Notes: generated by a model not told the origin, from the letters alone. A stretch of DNA of 64,000 nt from Streptomyces sp. LUP47B (GCF_001746295.1 NZ_MJAH01000013.1:205874-269873), one strand, 5' to 3'. Positions 25,151 to 34,053 are shown, counted from the stretch's first letter. A program made the numbers and translations.

Positions 25151-25744
25151 GTGGCACGCGGAGATCGCAGGGCTCAGGGGCTGGCTCGGGTGGCTGTCGT
25201 CGTGCGGGCCGGGGCGGCGCCGCTGTGGTGGCTCGGAGTGTTCGCGGCGGGCGTCGGGCTGCTGATCCCGGGCCTGACCGGACGCCGGATCGGGGTGATG
25301 GCGGGCGCGGCGCTGTTCATCGTCGCCGTGGCCGTGGTGTCGTACGGCCGCCGCAAGCGGTACACGACGCTGGGGCGGGCGGCCGTTCGCGCCGGAAAGC
25401 ACGACGTGCTCCAGGACCGGGCGGTCAGTGTGCGCAACTGGCGCCGCGGACACCGCTGGTGGCTGCTGCTTGCCTGGCTGGTCGCGCTGGTGAGTTCGTT
25501 CGCCGTGCCCGTCGCGGGCGGCATGCTGCTGGCCGGGTGCGGTACGGGCCTGTGGTTGAAGGCCGCCTGGCTCGGGCGGCGCGAGCGGGCCGAGGACGCA
25601 CTGCTGTGGGTGCGGGTCGACTGGCTCGCCGCGAACGGCGGCCGCCCGGCCGGCAAGGCGGTCAGGGCGTACCGCAGCACGGGTATCGCGGCGGGCGACG
25701 CGGCCCCGGGAGGATCGCGCCGCCGCACCGCGGCACTGGTCTAG
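25151..25744 (+). CDS. Hypothetical integral membrane protein (197 aa)
   Basis: This 197-residue protein has a pair of helices near the N-terminus (APLWWLGVFAAGVGLLIPGL, IGVMAGAALFIVAVAVVSY) and another pair in the middle (WWLLLAWLVALVSSFAVPVAGGMLLAGCGTGLWLK), with strongly basic loops (GRRKRYTTLGRAAVRAGKHD). The start is GTG at 25151 with GGAGG upstream. I do not recognise a family. It converges on the roadblock operon with 16 bases between stops. Confidence 0.82.
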   Translation: MARGDRRAQGLARVAVVVRAGAAPLWWLGVFAAGVGLLIPGLTGRRIGVMAGAALFIVAVAVVSYGRRKRYTTLGRAAVRAGKHDVLQDRAVSVRNWRRGHRWWLLLAWLVALVSSFAVPVAGGMLLAGCGTGLWLKAAWLGRRERAEDALLWVRVDWLAANGGRPAGKAVRAYRSTGIAAGDAAPGGSRRRTAALV

Positions 25745-25760
25745 GTCCGGTGCTTCCGGG

Positions 25761-26135
25761 TCACACCTCCAGGTCGTTCTCGATCTGCCTCAGCTGGTGG
25801 CGGGCCATCGCGAGGTTGGACCGCTTGGCGTCCAGGACCAGGTAGAGGAAGAGGCCGTTGCCACCGCGTCCGCTGATGAGGCGGATGAGGTGGTACTGGT
25901 CGGACAGGGTGATCAGGATGTCCTCGATCTGGGCCTTGAGGCCGAGGTGCTCCATCGTGCGCATCTTCGCGCGGACCACGTCGGTGTTGCCGGCGGCGGC
26001 CACGTTCAGGTCGAAGGTCTTGCTGCCGCCCATGGTGCCGAGCGCCATGCCGCTGGTGTAGTCGACGAGCGCGACGCCGGTCGCGCCCTCGATGGAGGCG
26101 AGAGCCTCCTTCAGTGTGGTTTCGGTGTTGGCCAT
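25761..26135 (-). CDS. Roadblock/LC7 domain protein 3
   Basis: This 124-residue protein is a single roadblock/LC7 domain (ALASIEGATGVALVDYTSGMALGTMGG to RSNLAMARHQLRQIENDL). Such domains usually bind small Ras-like (MglA/Rag-type) GTPases as dimers and may act as GAPs or scaffolds. In Streptomyces they are best known from conservons (CvnB), but no kinase, DUF742 or GTPase gene is present here. It is the last gene of a four-gene operon. The C-terminal DAKRSNLAMARHQ helix resembles that of the first gene's product (ARAEGNLALARIRLGEM). Confidence 0.92.
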   Translation of the reverse strand: MANTETTLKEALASIEGATGVALVDYTSGMALGTMGGSKTFDLNVAAAGNTDVVRAKMRTMEHLGLKAQIEDILITLSDQYHLIRLISGRGGNGLFLYLVLDAKRSNLAMARHQLRQIENDLEV

Positions 26136-26155
26136 GACTGTGTCTCCTCGGTTGT

Positions 26156-26677
26156 CTAACTTTCGGTGGTGGTGCGGGCCGCCGTCGGTGCGGTGGCCGC
26201 GGCGCGCGGATCCTCGGGCTTGGCCCGGGACGTGCGAGCCGCTCTGGCACGTGCCGGAGCGGACTTCGCGGGCGCCTTCGTGATGGCTTGTGTGTGCTCG
26301 GCGGCCGCGCTGTCGACGAGCTCCCCGATCCGGGCACCCGCCCGGCGGCCCTCGAGATGCAGGCGCCCGACGTTGACCCGGTCCTGCGCGAGCAGCGTGA
26401 CGACGGCCCCGGCGCCCGCCGCGTACGTGGCGACGTAGCCGTACACGCCCCGCAGGAGCAGTTCGCGCAGGTCGCCCTGGCCGGTCTCGTCGGCCAGCTG
26501 GGCGGCGAGCGCCCGGGTGGCCCCGGTGAGCGCGGCCACCGTCTCCGGATCGACACCCGGGGTGTCCTGGGCCAGGACGAGACCGTCGGCGTCCGCCGCG
26601 AGAGCGCCCGTGAGCTGCGGCACCCGGGCTCTGAGCCGGCGCAGCTCCTCCAGGATCCCGTCCTGAGCTGCTGCCAT
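26156..26677 (-). CDS. Roadblock/LC7-like protein 2 with Ala/Arg-rich tail
   Basis: Residues 1-120 form a roadblock-like domain (ELRRLRARVPQLTGALAADADGLVLAQDTPGVDPETVAALTGATRAL to VTLLAQDRVNVGRLHLEGRRAG). The last 50 residues are a disordered Lys/Ala/Arg/Thr tail (KAPAKSAPARARAARTSRAK). The ATG at 26677 has AGGAG upstream; the longer frame beginning MRWRPF is rejected. It lies 20 bases upstream of roadblock gene 3. The basic tail could bind nucleic acid or acidic membrane lipids; this is inference. Confidence 0.88.
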   Translation of the reverse strand: MAAAQDGILEELRRLRARVPQLTGALAADADGLVLAQDTPGVDPETVAALTGATRALAAQLADETGQGDLRELLLRGVYGYVATYAAGAGAVVTLLAQDRVNVGRLHLEGRRAGARIGELVDSAAAEHTQAITKAPAKSAPARARAARTSRAKPEDPRAAATAPTAARTTTES

Positions 26678-26711
26678 CAGGTCTCTCCTCTCGGCGCGGA
26701 TCCGCTGCCGC

Positions 26712-27653
26712 TCAAAGGGCCTCCAGCGCATCCCTGAGCCTCTTCAGCAAGGTGACGTGGGGATCGACGAACTCGACGGGCGGACCGTCGCCCGGCGTCC
26801 CGGGCACAGGCTCGGTGAGGGACACCGGCGGACGGGGCGTGACCACTCCGGCCGCCACCAGCCGCCGTACGTCCACGAGGGTGTGGAAGGCCGGACGGCC
26901 CAGCTCGCGTGCGATCTCCGACGCCGTGCGGATGCCGTCCACGCGGGCCAGTACCGCCTGCCGCCGGGCCGGGAGCGGCGGGGGCGCGGGGCGGTGCTCC
27001 CGGGTCAGCGGCACCTCGTCCGGCAGGGCGTCAGGCCAGATGCGGTGCAGCAGGTCGCGGCGGCGCAGGGTCTCGCGCTCCAGGTCGGCGACCGGGACCG
27101 GACGCGGGCCGCCGGGGGTGTCGTCGGGTTCCCGGGGTTCGACGACGGGCTCCTCCGGTCCGTCCTCGCTGCCGTAGCGGAAGCGGCCCGGGGTGCTGCT
27201 CGGGGCGAGGGCGAAGTACGCCGCGTCGTACAGCGCGGTCAGCCGGCACATCTCCAGGGCGCCCGCGGTGAGCAGCCCGCCCGCGACCAGCCGACGGCCG
27301 GCCCGGTGCACGGCCTCGGCGCCGGTGAGGCGGCGGGCCCCGGTGCCGGCGCCCCCCGTGCTTGCGACCGACTCGGCCAGGGCCTGCCGCCAGACGTCGG
27401 GGTCCAGCGTGCCGTGGGCGGCGAGGAGGACGTCGGCGCCGGGGGCGGCCGGGCTCTCGGCGTGCACCACTTTGCCGTCGGCGAGGTGCAGAGTGCCGCG
27501 CTCGCGCACCAGGATGCCGGTGGCGCGCTCGGCGGCCAGCCGGGTCAGCATCGGCGAGACACCGCCCCAGCCGCGGTCCAGGGCGGCCGCCTTGTCGCGC
27601 ACCGGCAGCCGGGGCGGCGGGGTGGCGGGCGTGGTGATGCGGACCGTCGTCAT
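26712..27653 (-). CDS. DUF4388-like protein of roadblock operon
   Basis: This 313-residue soluble protein contains a DUF4388-like N-terminal half (SPMLTRLAAERATGILVRERGTLHLADGKVVHAESPAAPG), of the sort that appears in roadblock and gliding-related proteins. A proline-rich linker follows, then a helical domain (ARRQAVLARVDGIRTASEIARELGRPAFHTLVDVRRLVAAG) resembling a winged-helix module. The ATG at 27653 overlaps the stop of the first gene of the operon by four bases. No catalytic motif is evident. Confidence 0.82.
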   Translation of the reverse strand: MTTVRITTPATPPPRLPVRDKAAALDRGWGGVSPMLTRLAAERATGILVRERGTLHLADGKVVHAESPAAPGADVLLAAHGTLDPDVWRQALAESVASTGGAGTGARRLTGAEAVHRAGRRLVAGGLLTAGALEMCRLTALYDAAYFALAPSSTPGRFRYGSEDGPEEPVVEPREPDDTPGGPRPVPVADLERETLRRRDLLHRIWPDALPDEVPLTREHRPAPPPLPARRQAVLARVDGIRTASEIARELGRPAFHTLVDVRRLVAAGVVTPRPPVSLTEPVPGTPGDGPPVEFVDPHVTLLKRLRDALEAL

Positions 27654-28066
27654 CCGAGCTCCAGCCGTCCGGCCATCTCGCCGAGCCGGATCCGGGCCAG
27701 CGCGAGATTGCCCTCCGCGCGGGCCAGCCACAGATGCAGGAACACGCTGCTGTCGAAGGACGTCGGCACGAAACGCAGGACGTGGTAGCTGTCCCGGTTG
27801 CTCAGGATGAGATCTTCGACCGGCGGGTCCGGCTCGTCCCCGGGCGCCGCCGCCTCAGCGGCCCGGGAGCTCTCGGAGGCGAAGGCGCGCTGCTCGGCGG
27901 CGAGCCGGGCGAGCTCGGCGGCCTCCGCGGCGGCCGCCTCCTGGTCGCCGCCGGGAGCTTCCCCGACGGCGCCCAGTGCCAGCCCGCTCGTCCAGTCGAC
28001 CAGCGCGGCCCCCCGCGCACCCGGCAGCCGCATGGCTTCCAGCAGGCACTCGTCGATTCCCTGCAC
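27650..28066 (-). CDS. Roadblock/LC7-like protein 1
   Basis: This 138-residue protein opens the operon. It has a roadblock-like fold (MRLPGARGAALVDWTSGLALGAVGEAPGG) interrupted by an Ala/Glu-rich helical insert of about 45 residues, then SNRDSYHVLRFVPTSFDSSVFLHLWLARAEGNLALARIRL, closely similar to the C-terminal half of roadblock protein 3. The GTG at 28066 follows GGAGGGGAG. The insert is unusual for the family. Confidence 0.85.
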   Translation of the reverse strand: MQGIDECLLEAMRLPGARGAALVDWTSGLALGAVGEAPGGDQEAAAAEAAELARLAAEQRAFASESSRAAEAAAPGDEPDPPVEDLILSNRDSYHVLRFVPTSFDSSVFLHLWLARAEGNLALARIRLGEMAGRLELG

Positions 28067-28235
28067 CGTGGCTCCCCTCCCGCCTGGGGTTCGGCTGAGT
28101 GACGCCGAAACTACGCAACGTGTGCGCGACGGGTGAGGGATCTGGCATTTTCCGGTGGAACATTCTCCGGGTGGCTAGAGTGGGTCAACTTGCCTTGTTC
28201 ACGGGCCAATTGATCAGTCGACCCGCCGCTGCGTG

Positions 28236-29609
28236 TCAACGGCTCCCGGGTGCGTGGAGGGTGGTGAGCGCACCGGCGTGCGCCCCTCCGGATTCGGCCA
28301 CGATCGAGGCGAGCGTCTGCGGATCCCGCACGGTCGCGAAGCGAACGCCTCCCGGCCGGTCGGGCACGAAGCCGTAAATGCCCGGCCGGGCCAGCGAGTT
28401 GTACGCGTAGTGGTGCGCGAAGTAGTACGCGCCCGTGTCCAGCGCCGCCGCGTAGTCCCCCTGGTCGAGCAGCGGCAGCGCGCGGCCCTCGGCCAGCAGG
28501 TCGCCCGCGAAACAGGCGGGACCGGCGACGTCCTGCACCACCTCGGGCCCGCTCTTGGGCCGCCCCTTGCCGTCGTACGCGGTGATCCTGAGCGGCCACG
28601 ACCCCGGCACGTACACCGTCCGCGTCGCCACCTGCACGCCCGCGTGCGTCACCGCGACCGCCCGCCCGCCCGCGCTCTTGGCGTACTCCACCCGCGCCAC
28701 GATCGTGCCGTGCTTGGCCAGCAGCGACCGCCCGAACTCGGTGACCAGCCCGTACCGCCCGTCGAACAGCCCCGGTACCGCCTCCCTGAGCGCCCGCGCG
28801 TACTCCGCGTACGTCGGTGCCGTCACGTCCGAGGCGAAGTTCACCGGCAGCCCGCCGCCGATGTCGACCGTGTCGATCTGCGGCCGCCCGATGCGCCGGT
28901 TGATCTCCTCGGCGAGCGCGTACGTCTCCGCGACCCCCTGAGCCATCAGGGAGAGCGGGATGCCCTGCGAGCCGGTGTGCGCGTGCAGCCGGCTCAGCCA
29001 GGGCCGGTCGAGGTAGGCGCACACGACCCACTCGCGCGCCCCCTCGTCCCGCAGCGCCACCCCGAACTTCGAGGTCGCCGTGGCCGTGGAGGTCGCCCCG
29101 ATGGAACCGCCGCCGACCTGCGGGTTGACCCGGATCCCGAGCGGGGAGCGGCTGACGGCCGACCGGACGAGGCCGTCGATGCGGTCCAGCTCCTGCGGAT
29201 TGTCCGCGTTGACGGCGATCCCCAGCGCCAGCGCCTCCCTGAGCTCGGCCGGCGTCTTGGCGGGCGAGTCCAGGACGGTCTCGGCCGGCGACAGCCCCGC
29301 CGCCCGCGCCAGCGCGAGTTCGCCGGGGCTCGCCACCTCCGCGCCGATGCCCTCCTCGCGCAGCAGCCGAAGCACCGGCACCAGCGGGGTCGCCTTCACC
29401 GCGAACGCGTGCAGCACCGGGGTGCCCGGCGCGGTGACCTCGGCGAAGGCCGCGCGGAGCTCCGCCGCCGACTCCCGGATCCCGGTGACGTCGAGAAGTC
29501 CGACGATGGGGGAGTCCGGCCCCAGCAGGCCCTGCTCCACGGCCGCGCGCACCGCCTCGTCCCGGCGGGCCACCCGTCCTTCACCGGTGTTGCCGTACTC
29601 GTCCACCAC
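28236..29609 (-). CDS. PLP-dependent decarboxylase, diaminopimelate/ornithine type (fold III)
   Basis: This 457-residue fold-type III decarboxylase has the PLP lysine K72 in HAFAVKATPLV, the His of HAHTGSQG, the glycine loop DIGGGLPVNF, and GPACFAGDLL with the dimer-interface Cys. Overall it resembles LysA but with many departures (for example TEFGRSLLAKHG). It could decarboxylate diaminopimelate or another amino acid. The GTG at 29609 and the GTG at 29606 are both possible starts; AGGAG favours 29606. It diverges from the hut operon, and a palindrome lies between them. Confidence 0.88.
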   Translation of the reverse strand: MVDEYGNTGEGRVARRDEAVRAAVEQGLLGPDSPIVGLLDVTGIRESAAELRAAFAEVTAPGTPVLHAFAVKATPLVPVLRLLREEGIGAEVASPGELALARAAGLSPAETVLDSPAKTPAELREALALGIAVNADNPQELDRIDGLVRSAVSRSPLGIRVNPQVGGGSIGATSTATATSKFGVALRDEGAREWVVCAYLDRPWLSRLHAHTGSQGIPLSLMAQGVAETYALAEEINRRIGRPQIDTVDIGGGLPVNFASDVTAPTYAEYARALREAVPGLFDGRYGLVTEFGRSLLAKHGTIVARVEYAKSAGGRAVAVTHAGVQVATRTVYVPGSWPLRITAYDGKGRPKSGPEVVQDVAGPACFAGDLLAEGRALPLLDQGDYAAALDTGAYYFAHHYAYNSLARPGIYGFVPDRPGGVRFATVRDPQTLASIVAESGGAHAGALTTLHAPGSR

Positions 29610-29641
29610 GACTCCTACTCGTCGTCCCTGCCGTCGCGCCG

Positions 29642-29659
29642 CGTTCGGATGTCCGAACG
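29642..29659. promoter_or_regulatory. Perfect palindrome between decarboxylase and hutU
   Basis: CGTTCGGA-TG-TCCGAACG is a perfect 8+8 inverted repeat with a two-base centre. It is 32 bases before the decarboxylase start and about 55 bases upstream of the probable hutU -35 box, so it could control either operon. Confidence 0.55.
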
Positions 29660-29697
29660 AAACATCCCTGCCCTACCGATGCTGACGCCAGAACGTC

Positions 29698-29726
29698 TTG
29701 ACTAGTTCTATTCAGAAAGTCAGGAT
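29698..29726 (+). promoter_or_regulatory. Probable hutU promoter
   Basis: TTGACT (29698-29703) is separated by 17 bases from CAGGAT (29721-29726), fitting an HrdB-type promoter. The implied leader is about 40 bases. A partial inverted repeat TTGACT/AGTCAG overlaps the elements. Confidence 0.5.
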
Positions 29727-29774
29727 GTGAATATCGACAGCAACAAGCCGGAGCAGAGCCCCAGGAGGCAGACC

Positions 29775-31439
29775 ATGTCAGGACCCCGCCCCGTACGAGC
29801 GCCGCGCGGTACGGAACTGAGTGCCCTGGGATGGCAGCAGGAAGCCGCCCTGCGGATGCTCCAGAACAACCTCGACCCCGAGGTCGCCGAGCACCCCGAC
29901 AAGCTCGTCGTCTACGGCGGCACCGGCAAGGCCGCCCGCGACTGGCGCTCCTTCGACGCCATGGTCCGCACGCTGCGCACCCTCAAGCAGGACGAGACCA
30001 TGCTGGTCCAGTCCGGCCGCCCCGTCGGCGTCATGCAGACCCACGAGTGGGCCCCGCGCGTCCTGATCGCCAACTCCAACCTGGTGGGTGACTGGGCGAA
30101 CTGGGAGGAGTTCCGGCGTCTGGAGGCCCTCGGCCTGACCATGTACGGCCAGATGACCGCCGGCTCCTGGATCTACATCGGCACCCAGGGCATCCTCCAG
30201 GGCACCTACGAGACCTTCGCCGCCGTCGCCGCGAAGAAGTTCGGCGGCACCCTCGCCGGCACCATCACGCTGACGGCCGGTCTGGGCGGCATGGGCGGCG
30301 CCCAGCCCCTCGCGGTCACCATGAACGACGGTGTCGCGATCTGTATCGACGTCGACCCGCGCGCCATCGAGCGCCGCATCGAGCACCGGTACCTCGACGT
30401 CAGGGCCGACAGCCTGGAGGACGCCCTCCGGCTCGCGGTCGAGGCCCGGGACGCCCGCCGTCCGCTCTCCATCGGTCTGCTGGGCAACGCGGCCGAACTG
30501 CTGCCGCGCATGCTCGCCGAGGGCGCGCCCGTCGACATCGTCACCGACCAGACCTCCGCGCACGACCCGCTGGCGTATCTGCCGGTGGGCGTCGACTTCG
30601 AGGACATGGCCGACGCGGCCGCCAAGGACCCGGCCGGCTTCACCGTGCGCGCCCGCGAGTCCATGGCCCGGCACGTCGAGGCCATGGTCGGCTTCATGGA
30701 CGCCGGCGCCGAGGTCTTCGACTACGGCAACTCGATCCGCGGCGAGGCCCAACTCGCCGGGTACGACCGGGCGTTCGCCTTCCCCGGGTTCGTCCCCGCC
30801 TACATCCGCCCGCTGTTCTGCGAGGGCAAGGGCCCCTTCCGCTGGGCCGCGCTGTCCGGTGAGGCGTCCGACATCGCCAAGACCGACAAGGCGATCCTGG
30901 AACTGTTCCCCGAGAACGAGTCCCTCGCCCGCTGGATCAAGATGGCGGGAGAGCGGGTCCACTTCCAGGGCCTTCCCGCGCGTATCTGCTGGCTCGGTTA
31001 CGGCGAGCGGGACAAGGCCGGGGACCGGTTCAACGACATGGTGGCGAGCGGAGAGCTGGCGGCGCCGCTGGCGATCGGGCGGGACCACCTGGACGCCGGG
31101 TCCGTCGCCTCCCCGTACCGCGAGACCGAGGCCATGCTCGACGGATCCGACGCGATCGCCGACTGGCCGCTGCTGAACGCGATGGTCAACGTGGCCTCGG
31201 GCGCGTCCTGGGTCTCCCTCCACCACGGCGGTGGCGTGGGGATGGGGCGGTCCATCCACGCCGGCCAGGTCACGGTGGCCGACGGCACGAAGCTGGGCGG
31301 GGAGAAGGTCCGGCGGGTGCTGACGAACGACCCGGGCATGGGTGTCATCCGGCACGTGGACGCGGGGTACGACATCGCCGAGTCCGTCGCCGACGAGCGG
31401 GGTGTGCGGGTGCCGATGCGTGAAGGTGATTCGGCGTGA
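29775..31439 (+). CDS. hutU: Urocanate hydratase
   Basis: Urocanase converts urocanate to 4-imidazolone-5-propionate, the second step of histidine degradation, using tightly bound NAD+. The 554-residue length and nearly every block are standard: VYGGTGKAARDWRSFDAM, the NAD loop TAGLGGMGGAQPLAVTMN, ICIDVDPRAIERRI, the active-site Cys region PAYIRPLFCEGKGPFRWA, and the C-terminal HHGGGVGMGRSIHAG. The ATG at 29775 follows AGGAGGCAGACC. It heads an operon hutU-M20-hutF-hutI, coupled to the next gene by a GTGA overlap. Confidence 0.98.
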   Translation: MSGPRPVRAPRGTELSALGWQQEAALRMLQNNLDPEVAEHPDKLVVYGGTGKAARDWRSFDAMVRTLRTLKQDETMLVQSGRPVGVMQTHEWAPRVLIANSNLVGDWANWEEFRRLEALGLTMYGQMTAGSWIYIGTQGILQGTYETFAAVAAKKFGGTLAGTITLTAGLGGMGGAQPLAVTMNDGVAICIDVDPRAIERRIEHRYLDVRADSLEDALRLAVEARDARRPLSIGLLGNAAELLPRMLAEGAPVDIVTDQTSAHDPLAYLPVGVDFEDMADAAAKDPAGFTVRARESMARHVEAMVGFMDAGAEVFDYGNSIRGEAQLAGYDRAFAFPGFVPAYIRPLFCEGKGPFRWAALSGEASDIAKTDKAILELFPENESLARWIKMAGERVHFQGLPARICWLGYGERDKAGDRFNDMVASGELAAPLAIGRDHLDAGSVASPYRETEAMLDGSDAIADWPLLNAMVNVASGASWVSLHHGGGVGMGRSIHAGQVTVADGTKLGGEKVRRVLTNDPGMGVIRHVDAGYDIAESVADERGVRVPMREGDSA

Positions 31440-32719
31440 CGGAGCGCGGTACCTCCGGAACACTCCAGAACCACTCCGGAACGGTCCGGAGCCACGGCAC
31501 CGCCTCCTTTCAGGAGATGTGGCGCGAGCTGCTCCCCATCGGCCGGCACCCCGACTCCCACGGCTACCGGCGTTTCGCCTGGACCGGGGCCGACACCGAG
31601 TGCCGGGCCTGGTTCAAGGAGCAGGCCGAGGTCCGCGGACTGACCTACGAGGTCGACCGGAACGGCAACCAGTGGGCCTGGCTGGGCGACCCCGCCCAGG
31701 GGGACGCCGTCGTGACCGGGTCGCACCTCGACTCCGTGCCCGACGGGGGAGCCTTCGACGGGCCCCTCGGCGTCGTGTCCTCCTTCGCCGCGCTCGACGA
31801 ACTGCGGGCACGTCGGGTCGAGTTCACCAAGCCCCTCGCCATCGTCAACTTCGGGGACGAGGAGGGGGCGCGGTTCGGGCTCGCCTGTGTCGGATCCCGG
31901 CTCACCGCCGGGCAGCTCACCGTCGAGCAGGCGCACCGGCTGACCGACGGGGACGGCGTCACGCTCCCGCGGGCCATGGAAGCCGCCGGCCACGACCCCG
32001 ACGGCATCGGAGCCGACCCCGAGCGGCTCGCCCGCATCGGCGCCTTCGTCGAGCTCCATGTCGAGCAGGGACGGGCGCTGGACCTCTCCGGCGACCGGGT
32101 CGGCATCGCGAGCGCCATCTGGCCGCACGGCCGCTGGCGGTTCGACTTCCGGGGCGAGGCCAACCACGCCGGTACCACCCGCCTCGTGGACCGGCGCGAC
32201 CCCATGCTGTCGTACGCCGAGACCGTGCTCGCCGCCCGCCGGGAGGCCGAACTCGCCGGGGCCGTCGCCACCTTCGGCAAGATCGCCGTCGAGCCCAACG
32301 GCGTCAACGCCATCCCCTCCCTGGTGCGCGGCTGGCTCGACTCCCGCGCCGCCGACCAGGAAAGCCTCGACCAGGTGGTCGGCGGGATCGAGAAGGCCGC
32401 CAGGGAGTACGCGCAGGCGCACGGCATCGCCCTCGACGTCGTCCGGGAGTCCTTCACCCCCGTCGTCGAGTTCGACCACGCCCTGCGCGACGAGCTCGCC
32501 CGCATCCTGGGCACCGACACCGATCTCAAGGTGCCCGTCCTCGGTACCGGCGCCGGACACGACGCCGGGATCCTCTCCGGGAGCATCCCGACCGCCATGC
32601 TGTTCGTGCGCAACCCCACGGGCGTCTCGCACTCCCCGGCGGAATCCGCCGCCGAGGACGACTGCGTGGCCGGGGTCCTCGCGCTCGCCGACGTACTGGA
32701 AGGGCTGGCCCGCAGGTGA
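31436..32719 (+). CDS. M20 amidohydrolase (allantoate/N-carbamoyl type) in hut operon
   Basis: This 427-residue M20 peptidase-family enzyme has binuclear metal ligands in GSHLDSVPDGGAFDGPLGV and DEEGARFG, the ELHVEQG segment, and TGAGHDAGIL near the C-terminus. It would usually be annotated allantoate amidohydrolase. The context argues otherwise: it lies between hutU and hutF, and no formylglutamate amidohydrolase (hutG) is present. I infer that it hydrolyses N-formylglutamate, or a related N-acyl glutamate, to finish histidine breakdown. GTG start at 31436 overlaps the hutU stop. Confidence 0.9.
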   Translation: MTERGTSGTLQNHSGTVRSHGTASFQEMWRELLPIGRHPDSHGYRRFAWTGADTECRAWFKEQAEVRGLTYEVDRNGNQWAWLGDPAQGDAVVTGSHLDSVPDGGAFDGPLGVVSSFAALDELRARRVEFTKPLAIVNFGDEEGARFGLACVGSRLTAGQLTVEQAHRLTDGDGVTLPRAMEAAGHDPDGIGADPERLARIGAFVELHVEQGRALDLSGDRVGIASAIWPHGRWRFDFRGEANHAGTTRLVDRRDPMLSYAETVLAARREAELAGAVATFGKIAVEPNGVNAIPSLVRGWLDSRAADQESLDQVVGGIEKAAREYAQAHGIALDVVRESFTPVVEFDHALRDELARILGTDTDLKVPVLGTGAGHDAGILSGSIPTAMLFVRNPTGVSHSPAESAAEDDCVAGVLALADVLEGLARR

Positions 32720-34053
32720 CACCGAAGACCTACTGGCTGGAGCACGCCTGGCTCGACACCCACGTCGAGCCCGGCGTGGCCGTGGACGTGGCGGACGGCC
32801 GCGTCGCCGCCGTCCGTACGGACACCGACACCCCGCCCCCCGGCGCCGAGATCCTGCGCGGACTGACGCTCCCGGGCCTGGCGAACACCCACTCGCACGC
32901 CTTCCACCGGGCCTTGCGCGGCACCGTCCAGGTCGGCTCCGGAACCTTCTGGACCTGGCGCGAGGTCATGTACTCGGTCGCCGACAGGCTGACCCCGCAG
33001 ACGTACCAGGCGCTCGCCCGTGCGGTGTACGCGGAGATGGCGCTGGCGGGGGTGACGGCGGTCGGTGAGTTCCACTACCTGCACCACGCCCCGGGCGGCA
33101 CCCCTTACGCCGATCCCAACGCCATGGGCGAGGCCCTGATCGAGGCCGCCGCCGAAGCCGGTATCCGTATCACCCTCCTCGACACCGCCTATCTCTCCTC
33201 CGGCTTCGGACAGCCGCCCACCACCCACCAGCTCCGCTTCTCCGACGGCAGCGCGGACGCCTGGGCCGAACGCTGTTCAGTTCTCAAGGACCGGGATCAC
33301 GCGAGGATCGGTGCGGCGATCCACTCCGTACGGGCCGTGCCCGCACGCCAGTTGGCGACCGTGGCCCGCTGGGCCGAGGAACGCCGGGCCCCGCTCCATG
33401 TGCACCTGTCCGAGCAGACCGCCGAGAACGACGCGTGCCGCGAGGCCCACGGGTGCACGCCCACCGAGCTGCTCGCCGAGCATGGTGTCCTCGGACCGCG
33501 CACCACCGGCGTCCACAACACCCACCTCACCGACCAGGACATCGCCCTGATCGGCGACAGCGGCACCGGCACCTGCATGTGCCCGACGACGGAACGGGAC
33601 CTGGCCGACGGCATCGGACCCGCGGTCGCCCTGCAGCGCAGGGGCTCACCGCTCTCCCTCGGCTCCGACAGCCACGCCGTCATCGACCTGCTCGAGGAGG
33701 CTCGCGCGATGGAGCTCAACGAGCGCCTGCGCACTCGCACGCGAGGTCACTGGACGGCGGCGGCCCTCCTGCGGGCGGCATCGGCCGACGGCCACGCGGC
33801 CCTCGGCTGGGACGGCGCAGGCACCCTGGAGCCCGGCGCGCTCGCCGACTTCACCACCATCGCCCTCGACTCGGTCAGGACGGCAGGGCCGCTTCCGCGG
33901 CTCGGGGCCGAGACGGCCGTATTCGCCGCGTCGGCAGCAGACGTGTCGCACACGGTCGTGGGAGGTCGGCACGTCGTACGGGACGGGGTCCACGCGCTCG
34001 TGCCGGATGTGCCGAAAGCCCTCGCGGACGCCGTCGCAGCGCTGCACGGATGA
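32716..34053 (+). CDS. hutF: Formimidoylglutamate deiminase
   Basis: This 445-residue amidohydrolase-superfamily enzyme releases ammonia from N-formimino-L-glutamate to give N-formyl-L-glutamate. Metal and catalytic residues are in LANTHSHAFHRALRGTV, APLHVHLSEQTAEN, GVHNTHLT, and LSLGSDSHAVIDLLEEARAMEL. TFWTWREVMYSVADRLTP and CPTTERDLADGIGP are typical HutF blocks. The GTG at 32716 overlaps the M20 stop by four bases. The presence of hutF means that the pathway runs through formylglutamate, not directly to glutamate plus formamide. Confidence 0.95.
   Translation: MTPKTYWLEHAWLDTHVEPGVAVDVADGRVAAVRTDTDTPPPGAEILRGLTLPGLANTHSHAFHRALRGTVQVGSGTFWTWREVMYSVADRLTPQTYQALARAVYAEMALAGVTAVGEFHYLHHAPGGTPYADPNAMGEALIEAAAEAGIRITLLDTAYLSSGFGQPPTTHQLRFSDGSADAWAERCSVLKDRDHARIGAAIHSVRAVPARQLATVARWAEERRAPLHVHLSEQTAENDACREAHGCTPTELLAEHGVLGPRTTGVHNTHLTDQDIALIGDSGTGTCMCPTTERDLADGIGPAVALQRRGSPLSLGSDSHAVIDLLEEARAMELNERLRTRTRGHWTAAALLRAASADGHAALGWDGAGTLEPGALADFTTIALDSVRTAGPLPRLGAETAVFAASAADVSHTVVGGRHVVRDGVHALVPDVPKALADAVAALHG

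Noticed and set aside
25761..28066. Conservon (cvn) operon
   Set aside because: No CvnA-type kinase, DUF742 protein or GTPase is encoded next to the roadblock genes.
31436..32719. Calling this gene allantoate amidohydrolase without qualification
   Set aside because: The family includes several N-acyl amino acid hydrolases, and the operon points to histidine breakdown.
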